From contig NZ_CP011072.1 in the NCBI RefSeq assembly GCF_001190925.1, positions 2,108,001 through 2,172,000 of the forward strand: DNA of 64,000 bases, given 5' to 3'. This stretch comes from Azoarcus sp. CIB. Lineage in GTDB: Bacteria; Pseudomonadota; Gammaproteobacteria; Burkholderiales; Rhodocyclaceae. The first letter of the stretch is position 1; each line of letters opens with the position of its first letter. The notes beneath the pieces are model-generated. The model was not told the DNA's origin, searched no databases, and saw only the letters and a list, made by a program, of their open reading frames with translations. A program made the position numbers and the translations under genes. Shown in pieces: positions 44,439 through 52,612 of this stretch.

Positions 44439-46073
44439 TCAGGTATGGAAGCGACCCACCGCCCCCTGCAGTTCCCCTGCCAGCGCGCCCATGTTGCGGG
44501 CCGCCGCAGCCGTCTGACCGGCCGCCTCGCTGTTGCCTTGGGCCGTCTGCTTGATCGTCTCGATGCCCGAGAAGACGTCGGCGCTCACCCGCTCCTGTTC
44601 CTGCGTGGCCGCGGCGATGCTGTCCAGGCCGCTCCCGACGGCGACCACGGATTCGCTGGCCGCAGCAAGCACGCCATTCACCGTCATCATAGACTCGCGG
44701 CTGGTGGCGATGTGATCCATCGCGTCGGCGATCGCGCGCGTGACCTGCTCGGACTGTTTGCCGAGCGTGTGCGTAATGGTGTCGATCTCGTTGGCCGAAG
44801 AGGCCGACTTCTCGGCAAGCTTGCGCACCTCGTCGGCCACCACGGCAAAGCCGCGGCCCTGCTCGCCCGCCCGTGCGGCCTCGATAGCCGCGTTGAGCGC
44901 GAGCAGGTTGGTCTGTTCGGCCAGTTCCTTGACCTCGCTGGTGATGTGCGTGATCGCCTTCGTGCTCGACACGAACTCGCCGACCGAATCGGCGATGCCG
45001 CGCACGGTGGTCTCGACCATGCCGACACGCTCATCCAGTGTCGTGAGGCTGGCGTTGCCTTCGTCCGAGCGACGCAGACTCTCGCGCGACAACTGGCGCA
45101 CTCCCTCGGCGCTGCGGGCGACCGTGGCGATGCTCGCGACCATCTGCTCGACGGCCTGCGCCGTGGTCGCGGAGGTGGCGCTCTGGCTCTTCGACGATGC
45201 GACGACCTGATCGGCGCGCACGACGAGTTCCGCAGCGGCGGTCGACACCTGGGCGGCCGACTCGCCGACGTGGCGCACCAGTCCCGCGATCTTCGCCATC
45301 ATCTCGTTGAAGACCGCCGACGCAATACCGATCTCGTCGCTGCCGCGCACCTCCAGGCGGCGCGTGAGGTCGCCCTCGCCCGAAACGATCGCGCGCAGTC
45401 CAGCGACCATGCGCTCGAGGGGCCCGGTGACGGCGCCGCGGATGAAGGACCAGATGAACAGGAGCACAACCAGGCTCGCGACCAGCGCGACCCCCAGGGA
45501 TTCGAAGCGCTTGGCGGTGATCGCCTTGTCCGTCTTGTCGAGCGAGATCTTGATCCCGATCGTGCCGATCGTGGCGTTCTCGGGCGCGTCGTGGCACTCG
45601 ACGCAGTTCTTGCCGAGGTATTTGGTGACGTTCTTCGTCGGACGGATCGCGAGCAGGTAAGCGCCCTTGTCGTCCTCGCGGACCTCGACGTACGGTTCGC
45701 CCGTGCGCAGCACCTGCGCCTCGAGCTCGTTGGGCTTCAGGTCGTTGCGCGGTTTGCCCTCGTCCTTGGCGCTTTCGACGCCCTCGCGCGCGAGCTCGCC
45801 CGGGACGACGCGCAGTTCGCGGATCGCCGCGAGATGGCTGATCTGGTCGAGCAGCACATGCTTCTTGTGCATCGTCTCGGTGATCATCATCGCCGTCAGC
45901 CCCGCCAGCGCCGAGTCGTGCATGCTGAGCGAAAAATCGATTGCCTGTTCGACCGCGAGCTTGCGGCTGTTGTGGCTGTCCCAGAAGATCATCCCCGCCC
46001 ACACGACGATCAGCAGGGCCCAGATCGACGCAGTCAGTCGAACCCAGATCTTGATATCGGAAGTCCGCAGCAT
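44439..46073 (-). CDS. Methyl-accepting chemotaxis protein with a periplasmic c-heme motif
   Basis: 544 residues from ATG 46073 (AGGTGGAA upstream). Membrane helix about 10-32, periplasmic sensor about 33-195, second helix about 196-218, HAMP domain, and a signalling domain whose tip is [43 protein letters not shown]. The sensor contains CVECHD (Cys157, Cys160, His161), a single c-type heme-binding site; its surroundings ([27 protein letters not shown]) resemble DUF3365/Tll0287-like heme sensors. Such a receptor would detect redox state or small gases and steer motility. No che gene is adjacent. Confidence 0.9.
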   Translation of the reverse strand: MLRTSDIKIWVRLTASIWALLIVVWAGMIFWDSHNSRKLAVEQAIDFSLSMHDSALAGLTAMMITETMHKKHVLLDQISHLAAIRELRVVPGELAREGVESAKDEGKPRNDLKPNELEAQVLRTGEPYVEVREDDKGAYLLAIRPTKNVTKYLGKNCVECHDAPENATIGTIGIKISLDKTDKAITAKRFESLGVALVASLVVLLFIWSFIRGAVTGPLERMVAGLRAIVSGEGDLTRRLEVRGSDEIGIASAVFNEMMAKIAGLVRHVGESAAQVSTAAAELVVRADQVVASSKSQSATSATTAQAVEQMVASIATVARSAEGVRQLSRESLRRSDEGNASLTTLDERVGMVETTVRGIADSVGEFVSSTKAITHITSEVKELAEQTNLLALNAAIEAARAGEQGRGFAVVADEVRKLAEKSASSANEIDTITHTLGKQSEQVTRAIADAMDHIATSRESMMTVNGVLAAASESVVAVGSGLDSIAAATQEQERVSADVFSGIETIKQTAQGNSEAAGQTAAAARNMGALAGELQGAVGRFHT

Positions 46074-46501
46074 TTCGTTCCACCTTCGCCCCGCGCAGGG
46101 GCGCAAAAATTCCGGGCCACGCCCGGGGACGAACCCCGATCGCTGTGCGATCCGCGGGATGGCGCGCATCGCAGACCCTACACTCCTCACGTATCGCATT
46201 CTATCTACATCGCCACAGCGCCACGTCATGAAGAGGCGGGGAAATACTCGTCATTTCGTCCTATTGGCGATCGGCTCAGCGCCAGGAAACTGCCGCGTGC
46301 GGCGACGGTCGACGGATTGACCATCTGTTCGCCGGCGGACACCCCGCGGCGTTGCATGGTCCAGTTCGGGCCGCAGCCAATCGCGGTGTCAGCGTGACGT
46401 CTTTCCTTCGATGCGGGGTATGGGCGCCCGACCGGTGGGGGCATGCATTAGACTGGAGCTGGACAGGGTCAAGAAAAAAGAGACGAACGAGGAGACTGGC
46501 C
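46074..46501. promoter_or_regulatory. Divergent intergenic region between the heme chemotaxis gene and the 2-oxoacid dehydrogenase operon
   Basis: 428 bases with no credible gene. On the receptor side two small perfect palindromes occur: CCGGGC-CAC-GCCCGG (46112-46126) and GATCGC-TGT-GCGATC (46138-46152), either of which could be an operator. On the operon side the last 60 bases are AT-richer and contain AAGAAAAAAGAG followed by GAGGAG, the ribosome-binding site of the E1 alpha gene. Promoter hexamers could not be fixed. Confidence 0.4.
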
Positions 46502-47593
46502 ATGGCTATCGTTGCCCGGTTCGAAGTCGAATTCACCCGGTTTCTCGATGCGGAGGGCGAGGCGACGCAGGAACTGCCCGCCTTCACACTCGATGCAGCC
46601 AACCTGATTCCCCTTTACCGTGCGATGCAGCTCACGCGCGCCTTCGACACGAAGGCGATCGCGCTGCAGCGCACCGGCAAGATCGGCACCTTCGCATCGG
46701 CGCTCGGCCAGGAGGCGATCGGCGTCGGCGTCGCCGGCGCGATGCGCAAAGAGGACGTGCTGGTGCCGTCCTATCGCGACCACGCGGCACAGTTCGTGCG
46801 CGGCGTGACGATGACCGAGAGCCTGCTGTACTGGGGCGGCGACGAGCGCGGCAGCAATTTTTCCGTGCCGCGCGAGGACTTCCCGATCTGCGTGCCGATC
46901 GGCACCCAGGTGTGCCATGCCGCAGGCGTCGCGTACGCTTTCAAGCTGCGCAAGGAGGCGCGCATCGCGGCCTGTTTCCTTGGCGACGGCGCGACTTCCA
47001 AGGGCGATTTCTACGAAGCGCTGAACTTCGCGGCGGTGTGGCGGGCCCCGCTGGTGGTCGTGATCAACAACAACCAGTGGGCGATCTCGGTGCCGCGCGA
47101 GCACCAGACCACAACGCCGACGCTCGCACAGAAGGCCATCGCGGCGGGCATCGAGGGTGTGCAGGTCGACGGCAACGACGTGATCGCCGTGCATGACGCC
47201 GCGCGCAGGGCCATCGACAAGGCGCGCGCGGGCGGCGGGCCGAGCCTGATCGAGGCGATCAGCTACCGGCTGGGCGACCACACGACGGCCGATGACGCGA
47301 CCCGCTACCGCGATCCCGACGTCGTGCAGCAGCAATGGGCGAACGAGCCGATCCGGCGGCTGCGCAACTACCTCGCGCGCATCGGGGCGTGGGATCAGGA
47401 GAAGGAAGAGCGCCTGCTCAAGGAGTGCACCGAGCAGATCAATGACGCGGTCGAGGCCTATCTCGCGATCCCGCCACCCACCACGACGGCGATGTTCGAT
47501 TACCTGTACGCGACACTGCCGGCAGCACTGCAGGAGCAGCGCGAGGCGGCGCAATGGTTCGCGTCGCACGACGGAGGAAGCAGCCATGGCTGA
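46502..47593 (+). CDS. 2-oxoacid dehydrogenase E1 component, alpha subunit
   Basis: 363 residues. The thiamine diphosphate motif GDGATSKGDFYEALNFA...VINNNQW (GDG-x26-NN) is intact, and TGKIGTFASALGQEAIGVG and SYRDHAAQFVRG match the alpha-chain family. E1 decarboxylates a 2-oxoacid and passes the acyl group to lipoyl-E2. GAGGAG precedes the ATG. The stop overlaps the beta-subunit start by 8 bases. Pyruvate or branched-chain oxoacids are both possible; the nearby amino-acid dehydrogenase favours the latter. Confidence 0.9.
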   Translation: MAIVARFEVEFTRFLDAEGEATQELPAFTLDAANLIPLYRAMQLTRAFDTKAIALQRTGKIGTFASALGQEAIGVGVAGAMRKEDVLVPSYRDHAAQFVRGVTMTESLLYWGGDERGSNFSVPREDFPICVPIGTQVCHAAGVAYAFKLRKEARIAACFLGDGATSKGDFYEALNFAAVWRAPLVVVINNNQWAISVPREHQTTTPTLAQKAIAAGIEGVQVDGNDVIAVHDAARRAIDKARAGGGPSLIEAISYRLGDHTTADDATRYRDPDVVQQQWANEPIRRLRNYLARIGAWDQEKEERLLKECTEQINDAVEAYLAIPPPTTTAMFDYLYATLPAALQEQREAAQWFASHDGGSSHG

Positions 47594-48566
47594 GCTGAAT
47601 CTGGTCGAGGCCATCAATCGCGCCCAGGCCTGGGAGATGGCGCACGATCCGTCGGTGGTCGTGCTGGGTGAGGACGTCGGCGTGAATGGCGGCGTGTTCC
47701 GCGCGACCGTCGGACTGCAGGAGCGCTTCGGCCCCGAGCGCGTGGTCGACACGCCGCTCGCCGAGACGGCGATCGTCGGCACCGCGATCGGCATGGCGGC
47801 GCAGGGCCTGAAACCCGTCGCGGAGATCCAGTTCTCGGGCTTCATCTACCCCGCAATGGATCACATCTGGAATCACGCCGGGCGCCTGCGCAACCGCACG
47901 CGCGGACGGCTGTCCTGCCCGCTGGTCGTGCGTGCGCCCTGCGGTGCGGGCATTCATGCGCCGGAACACCATTCGGAAAGCCCCGAGGCGCTGTTCGCCC
48001 ATCTGCCGGGCGTGCGCGTCGTGATCCCCTCGTCCCCCTCGCGCGCCTACGGGCTGCTGCTCGCCGCGATCCGCGACCCGGACCCGGTGATCTTCCTCGA
48101 ACCGACGCGGCTCTACCGCCTGTTCAAGCAGGAAGTGGCCGATGACGGCGAGGCGCTGCCCCTCGACGTGTGCTTCACGCTGCGCGCGGGCACCGACGTC
48201 ACGCTGGTGAGCTGGGGCGCGATGCTGAACGAGACCCAGGCCGCGGCCGAGGCGCTCGCGCAGGAAGGCGTGATGGCCGAGGTGATCGACGTTGCGACGC
48301 TGAAGCCGCTCGACATGACGACGATCCTCGAATCGGTCGCCCGCACCGGCCGCTGCGTGATCGTGCATGAGGCGACGCGCACCGGCGGCTTCGGCGCGGA
48401 GATCGCGGCGAATCTCGCCGAGCACGGACTGTATTCGCTGCTGGCACCGGTGCAGCGGGTCACCGCATGGGACGTCGTGGTGCCGCTGTCGCGGCTCGAA
48501 TACCAGTACATGCCGAGCGTCGAGCGCATCGTCGCGGCGGTCAGGAAAACGCTGGAGGGCGCATGA
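47586..48566 (+). CDS. 2-oxoacid dehydrogenase E1 component, beta subunit
   Basis: 326 residues. It begins AELNLVEAINRAQAWEMAHDPSVVVLGEDVGVNGGVF, the usual E1-beta start, with VDTPLAETAIVGTAIGMA, the FIYPAMDHIWNHAGRLRNR segment and HSESPEALFAHLPGVRVVIPSSP. The C-terminal transketolase-like domain (VTLVSWGAMLNETQAAAE) is complete. ATG 47586 lies inside the alpha-subunit end, and its own stop overlaps the E2 start by 4 bases, which points to coupled translation of a stoichiometric complex. Confidence 0.93.
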   Translation: MAELNLVEAINRAQAWEMAHDPSVVVLGEDVGVNGGVFRATVGLQERFGPERVVDTPLAETAIVGTAIGMAAQGLKPVAEIQFSGFIYPAMDHIWNHAGRLRNRTRGRLSCPLVVRAPCGAGIHAPEHHSESPEALFAHLPGVRVVIPSSPSRAYGLLLAAIRDPDPVIFLEPTRLYRLFKQEVADDGEALPLDVCFTLRAGTDVTLVSWGAMLNETQAAAEALAQEGVMAEVIDVATLKPLDMTTILESVARTGRCVIVHEATRTGGFGAEIAANLAEHGLYSLLAPVQRVTAWDVVVPLSRLEYQYMPSVERIVAAVRKTLEGA

Positions 48567-49666
48567 AGATCTTCAAACTGCCCGACCTGGGCGAGGGATT
48601 GCAGGAAGCCGAGATCGTCGAGTGGCACGTCAAGCCGGGCGACGAGGTGCAGGCCGACCAGCCGCTGCTGTCGGTCGAGACGGCGAAGGCCATCGTCGAG
48701 ATTCCCGCTCCGTGGGCCGGGCGCATCGAGAAGCTGTTCGGTGCGGCGGGCCAGATCGTGCTGGTCGGCGCGCCGCTGATCGGTTTCGAAGGCGCCGCCG
48801 GGGATGCGGATGCAGGGACGGTGGTCGGTGAAGTGAAGGTCGGCACGCAGGTGCAGCAGGAGGCGCCGGCCGCGGTCGGCCGGCCTGCGGCGGCGATCAA
48901 GGCGACCCCGGCGGTGCGCGCGCAGGCACGGCAGTTGAACGTGGATCTGTCCATGGTCACTCCCTCGGGGCCGGACGGGCTCATCACGCTCGCCGACGTG
49001 CAGCGCGTCGCGAAGATCCTCGCCGAAGTGGGGCCGCCCGAGATCCTGCGCGGCGTGCGGCGCGCGATGGCGCAGAACATGGCGCTCGCGCAGAGCGAAG
49101 TCGCCGCCGCGACCGTGATCGACGACGCCGACATCCACGCCTGGCCGGCCGGCACGGACATCACGATCCGCCTGATCCGCGCGCTGGTCGCCGGCTGCAG
49201 GGCCGAGCCGGGGCTCAACGCCTGGTACGAGAGCCACACGATGGGCCGGCGCGTGCTGGCGAAGGTCGACGTCGGGATCGCCGTCGACCTCACCGACGGG
49301 CTCTTCGTGCCGGTGCTGCGCGACGTCGCGAACCGCGACCCGGCCGACGTGCGCGCGGGACTCGACCGCATGCGCGCGGACGTCGCGGCGCGCAAGATCC
49401 CCGCCGAGGAGATGCGCGGCAACACGATCACGCTGTCGAACTTCGGCATGATCGCGGGCAAGTACGCCGCGCCCATCGTCGTGCCGCCCACGGTCGCGAT
49501 CCTCGGTGCGGGGCGCGTGCATGATGCGGTCGTCGCGTTCGACGGCAAGCCGGCGGTGCACCGCGTGCTGCCGCTGAGCCTCACCTTCGACCATCGCGTC
49601 GTGACGGGCGGCGAAGCGGGCCGCTTCCTCGCCGCGGTGATCGCGGACCTCGCTAAGCCGGCGTGA
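48563..49666 (+). CDS. Lipoyl-domain E2 acyltransferase of the 2-oxoacid dehydrogenase complex
   Basis: 367 residues: one lipoyl domain (1-75; lipoyl Lys in ETAKAIVEIP), a linker with a peripheral-subunit-binding domain (about 110-150, KATPAVRAQARQLNVDLSMV), and an acyltransferase core to the end. The core active-site block reads LTFDHRVVTGGEAGRF; the His is kept but the usual Asp of H-x3-D-G is Thr. The same form is common in related betaproteobacterial E2 proteins as I recall, so the enzyme may still be active. No E3 (dihydrolipoamide dehydrogenase) gene follows, so one from elsewhere must serve. Confidence 0.9.
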   Translation: MKIFKLPDLGEGLQEAEIVEWHVKPGDEVQADQPLLSVETAKAIVEIPAPWAGRIEKLFGAAGQIVLVGAPLIGFEGAAGDADAGTVVGEVKVGTQVQQEAPAAVGRPAAAIKATPAVRAQARQLNVDLSMVTPSGPDGLITLADVQRVAKILAEVGPPEILRGVRRAMAQNMALAQSEVAAATVIDDADIHAWPAGTDITIRLIRALVAGCRAEPGLNAWYESHTMGRRVLAKVDVGIAVDLTDGLFVPVLRDVANRDPADVRAGLDRMRADVAARKIPAEEMRGNTITLSNFGMIAGKYAAPIVVPPTVAILGAGRVHDAVVAFDGKPAVHRVLPLSLTFDHRVVTGGEAGRFLAAVIADLAKPA

Positions 49667-49678
49667 GGGAGCGGCCGC

Positions 49679-51415
49679 TCACCCACCCGGCCCGGTGCGC
49701 CCGACCGCGCTGAAGCGGAACGGGCGCGCGAGGGCTTCGAGTACTGCGGCATCCTGGGCGTACAGGTCGGGGTGGAAATAGGTGCGCCCGTCCTCGCCCA
49801 CCTCGGCCGTGTGGTACAGGATCATCACCGGCACCCGTCGCCCGATCTGCACGTTGCGCGTCTCGCCCTTCGCGATCTCCGCCTCCAGCGCCTCCGCGCT
49901 CCACTGTCCGGGATCGTCGAGCAGCAGCACCGCAAGCTCCATCGGCCGCTCGAGCCGGATGCAGCCCGAGCTGTAGGCGCGTTCGCTGCGCTGGAACAAC
50001 GTCTTCGCCGGGGTGTCGTGCAGATATACCGCGTACGGATTGGGTAGCATGAACTTGACGCGTCCGAGCGGGTTGTCCGGTCCCGCGGCCTGCACGATCT
50101 GATGCGGGAAGCCGCCTCTGCCGTAGCGCGCCCAGTCGACGTCGCGGTCATCGATCTCACGCCCAGCGTTGGTCACTACGTGCATGTCGTGTTCAGCGAG
50201 ATAAGCGCGGTCGCGCGCCACCTTGGGCAGAACGTCCTCCTTCAGGATCGTCGGCGGAATCACCCACTCCGGATTCAAGACGAGGTACTGCATCTCGGCG
50301 CGGAAGGCCGGCGTCTTGCGATAGGGGCGGCCGACGACGACACGCGACTGCCACGCGAGTTTTCCGTCCAGGTGCAAGCGGGCATTGAAGCCGGCGATGT
50401 TCACGAGCAGGTAATCGCCCGCGACGTCCTGCGCGATCCAGCGCAAGCGTTCCAGATTCACGCGGATCTGGTCGATGCGACGTCCCACGTCGACCTGCAG
50501 CGCAGCGACCGTCTTGCGTCCGACGGCCCCGTCCGGCTCAAGTCCGTGGCGTGCCTGAAACGCGACCACCGCGTCGCGCAAGGCATCGTCGAAGAGTTCG
50601 CGGTCGGACGGCGGCGGCTGAAGATGGTCGCCGCTCCCCCTGAGACGCTCGCGCAGGGCCGGGACGCGCAGGTCGCGATCGCCGGGCCGCAGCGTCGGGC
50701 CGGCCGGAACCGAACTCCAGCCGCCCAGCACCTCCATCGCGCGATGCGCGAGCAGGGCCGCGCGTAGCTGACGATAGGCATCCAGGCGCGGCGCATAAAA
50801 TTCGATTGCCGCTCCGAGCGATTCGGCACCAATCAGCGCTTCCAGCGCCTGCACCGGCTCGACCGCCCCTAGCGAACGCGAGAAATTCCAGCCTTCGTAA
50901 AGGTCGCGCGGGTCCACCTTGCCGAAACGCAGGTGATAGACGAGCCGCACCAGCGCCTCGGTGAACAGCAGGTCGCGGTCCGCGAGCCTGCCGGCGTCCC
51001 GCACACCGTCGTTCGCGTGGCTACGCAATAGATCGAACTGGTAATCGGCCGGATCGAGGCCGTGGCTCGCGCTGTCATCCACCGCCCGCAGCAGCGCGCG
51101 CCGCTGCTGCGGGCTGCTCCAGACGGGCGCGTAGTCGCGGCTCGCGTAGAAGTCGGGGATCAGGCGGCGCGCGGCGATCTCCCCGCCCCCCGGACGCAGG
51201 TCGCCGTTGGTGCGCAGCGTGATGACGCGTTCGCGCAGCGCGAGGCGCACGGCGTCGCCGTCAGCCTCGCCAAACAGGCCCGCAGTTGCACTCCCGCCGG
51301 CCACGCACAGGGCCAGCGCGATGAGTTGTAACACCCGCCCGATCAGCCGCCCAATCCGCGCCGCCCGGTTTACGATTGCGCCCTTGTCCGGTCGCCTCGT
51401 TTTCCGTATCTCCAT
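49679..51415 (-). CDS. ldtD: L,D-transpeptidase (YcbB/LdtD-like)
   Basis: 578 residues. A signal sequence or anchor (LIGRVLQLIALALCVAGGSATA) is followed by a helical domain, a peptidoglycan-binding domain (about 290-340, FQARHGLEPDGAVGRKTVAAL) and a YkuD catalytic domain with nucleophile Cys485 in YSSGCIRLERP. It makes 3-3 crosslinks in periplasmic murein. GGAGG lies 9 bases before ATG 51415. This ATG overlaps, on the other strand, the ATG of the mepK-like gene. In E. coli the two homologues are also neighbours, but in the same orientation. Confidence 0.92.
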   Translation of the reverse strand: MEIRKTRRPDKGAIVNRAARIGRLIGRVLQLIALALCVAGGSATAGLFGEADGDAVRLALRERVITLRTNGDLRPGGGEIAARRLIPDFYASRDYAPVWSSPQQRRALLRAVDDSASHGLDPADYQFDLLRSHANDGVRDAGRLADRDLLFTEALVRLVYHLRFGKVDPRDLYEGWNFSRSLGAVEPVQALEALIGAESLGAAIEFYAPRLDAYRQLRAALLAHRAMEVLGGWSSVPAGPTLRPGDRDLRVPALRERLRGSGDHLQPPPSDRELFDDALRDAVVAFQARHGLEPDGAVGRKTVAALQVDVGRRIDQIRVNLERLRWIAQDVAGDYLLVNIAGFNARLHLDGKLAWQSRVVVGRPYRKTPAFRAEMQYLVLNPEWVIPPTILKEDVLPKVARDRAYLAEHDMHVVTNAGREIDDRDVDWARYGRGGFPHQIVQAAGPDNPLGRVKFMLPNPYAVYLHDTPAKTLFQRSERAYSSGCIRLERPMELAVLLLDDPGQWSAEALEAEIAKGETRNVQIGRRVPVMILYHTAEVGEDGRTYFHPDLYAQDAAVLEALARPFRFSAVGRTGPGG

Positions 51416-51974
51416 GTCGACACACCTCCGCCATGCCGCCGCACATCGCCGGCTCCTGCTGAAAGGCTTCGCCGCCCTGCCCTTTGGCCTGACCTTCGGC
51501 AAGGCGCAGGCCAGCGTCGCCGATCTCGACTGCGAGCTGTGCTTCCGTCACACGCATACCGACGAAAGCCTGCGAGTCGTCTACCGCAGCGGCGGGACCT
51601 ACCTGCCCTCGGCGCTGGAGCGCATCGACTGGCTGATGCGCGACTTCCGCACCGGGGATGTCGCCCGCATCGATCCGCGCCTGCTGGATATTCTCCATAC
51701 ATTGCGGACGGTTTGCGGTGGAGAAAGTTTCGAAATCATCTCGGCTTTCCGCGCGCCGACGACCAACGAAAAACTGCACAAGGCCGACGGCAAGGGCGTC
51801 GCGACGCGCAGCCTGCACATGGACGGCCGCGCGATCGACGTGCGCATGCCCGGCTTCGACACCGCCGCGCTGCGCGATGCCGCGTTGGCTCTGAAGGCTG
51901 GCGGCGTGGGCTATTACCCGGAATCGGACTTCGTTCACCTCGATACCGGGCGCGTGCGCCACTGGGGCGCCTAA
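51414..51974 (+). CDS. mepK: MepK-like murein endopeptidase (DUF882, peptidase M15 family)
   Basis: 186 residues. The N-terminus AAHRRLLLKGFAALPFGLTF has the twin-arginine form of a Tat signal. The zinc site is in SLHMDGRAIDVRMPG (H-x3-G-x-A-x-D) and FVHLDTGRVRHWG (second His), as in E. coli MepK (YcbK), which cuts 3-3 crosslinks. Its activity therefore opposes that of the divergent L,D-transpeptidase. The start codon shares the palindrome CATG with that gene. The last 4 bases overlap the convergent lrp gene end. Confidence 0.92.
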   Translation: MSTHLRHAAAHRRLLLKGFAALPFGLTFGKAQASVADLDCELCFRHTHTDESLRVVYRSGGTYLPSALERIDWLMRDFRTGDVARIDPRLLDILHTLRTVCGGESFEIISAFRAPTTNEKLHKADGKGVATRSLHMDGRAIDVRMPGFDTAALRDAALALKAGGVGYYPESDFVHLDTGRVRHWGA

Positions 51975-52492
51975 GCCGACGCGAACTGCATCCGCCGCCG
52001 CGGCTGCGGCGCATGCATGATGTGGTCGAGCGGCAGCACGCTCGTCTGCTTCACCGTCTTCAGCGCGATGTTGGTCTTCAAGTGCGCGAGCCCCGGCAGC
52101 CGCATGATGCGCTTCATCATCACGTCGGAGAACGCCACCAGGTCCGGCGCGACGATGTGCATCACGTAGTCCGCGTCCCCGCTCACCGAGAAGCACGCCA
52201 CCACCTCCGGCAGCGCCGCCACGGCGCGCTCGAAGGCGTCGCTGCGCGATTCGCCGTGCCGCTCCAGCGTGACCTGCGCGAAGGCGGAGACGTCCAGCCC
52301 GACCGCGGCGGGGTCCAGCAGCGCTGCGTAGGACGCGATGATCCCGCCCTGTTCCATGCGGCTGATGCGCCGGCTGATCTGCGACGCCGAGAGGTGGATT
52401 TCCTCGCCGAGCGCGCTGTTGGTGGCGTTGCCGCGGCGCTGCAACGCATCGAGAATCTGCAGGTCGAACTTATCGACGACGATCTGTTGCAT
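51971..52492 (-). CDS. Lrp/AsnC-family transcriptional regulator
   Basis: 173 residues. The N-terminal helix-turn-helix is FDLQILDALQRRGNATNSALGEEIHLSASQISRRISRMEQGGIIASY; the C-terminal RAM (ligand-binding) domain runs from about 70 (AFAQVTLERHGESRSDAFERAVAALPEVVACFSVSGDADYVMHIVA). Lrp proteins sense amino acids. It is divergent from phenylpyruvate decarboxylase over a 120-base gap holding phased repeats, so it probably regulates that gene in response to an aromatic amino acid. Confidence 0.93.
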   Translation of the reverse strand: MQQIVVDKFDLQILDALQRRGNATNSALGEEIHLSASQISRRISRMEQGGIIASYAALLDPAAVGLDVSAFAQVTLERHGESRSDAFERAVAALPEVVACFSVSGDADYVMHIVAPDLVAFSDVMMKRIMRLPGLAHLKTNIALKTVKQTSVLPLDHIMHAPQPRRRMQFASA

Positions 52493-52612
52493 CGTTTGGC
52501 ATCCTCATACGCATTTCGTGCATTAACGACCGCATTATGCGCACATAACGAACGCAATGTGCGCGATGCGCGCGCAATAATGCTCTACAACAACGTATAG
52601 GAGGAGCAACCC
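52493..52612 (+). promoter_or_regulatory. Divergent lrp-ppdC regulatory region with phased repeats
   Basis: Three CGCATT/CGCAAT half-sites start at 52510, 52531 and 52553, spaced 21 and 22 bases (two helical turns). The first two are followed by TTAACG and ATAACG at similar distances. Such regular phasing suits a multimeric Lrp protein. The ppdC ribosome-binding site AGGAGGAG is at 52599-52606. Confidence 0.6.

Noticed and set aside
48563-49666. Calling the E2 gene inactive because of the Asp-to-Thr change
   Set aside because: The catalytic His and lipoyl Lys are present, the frame is intact, and I recall the same block in related proteins, so inactivity is not supported.
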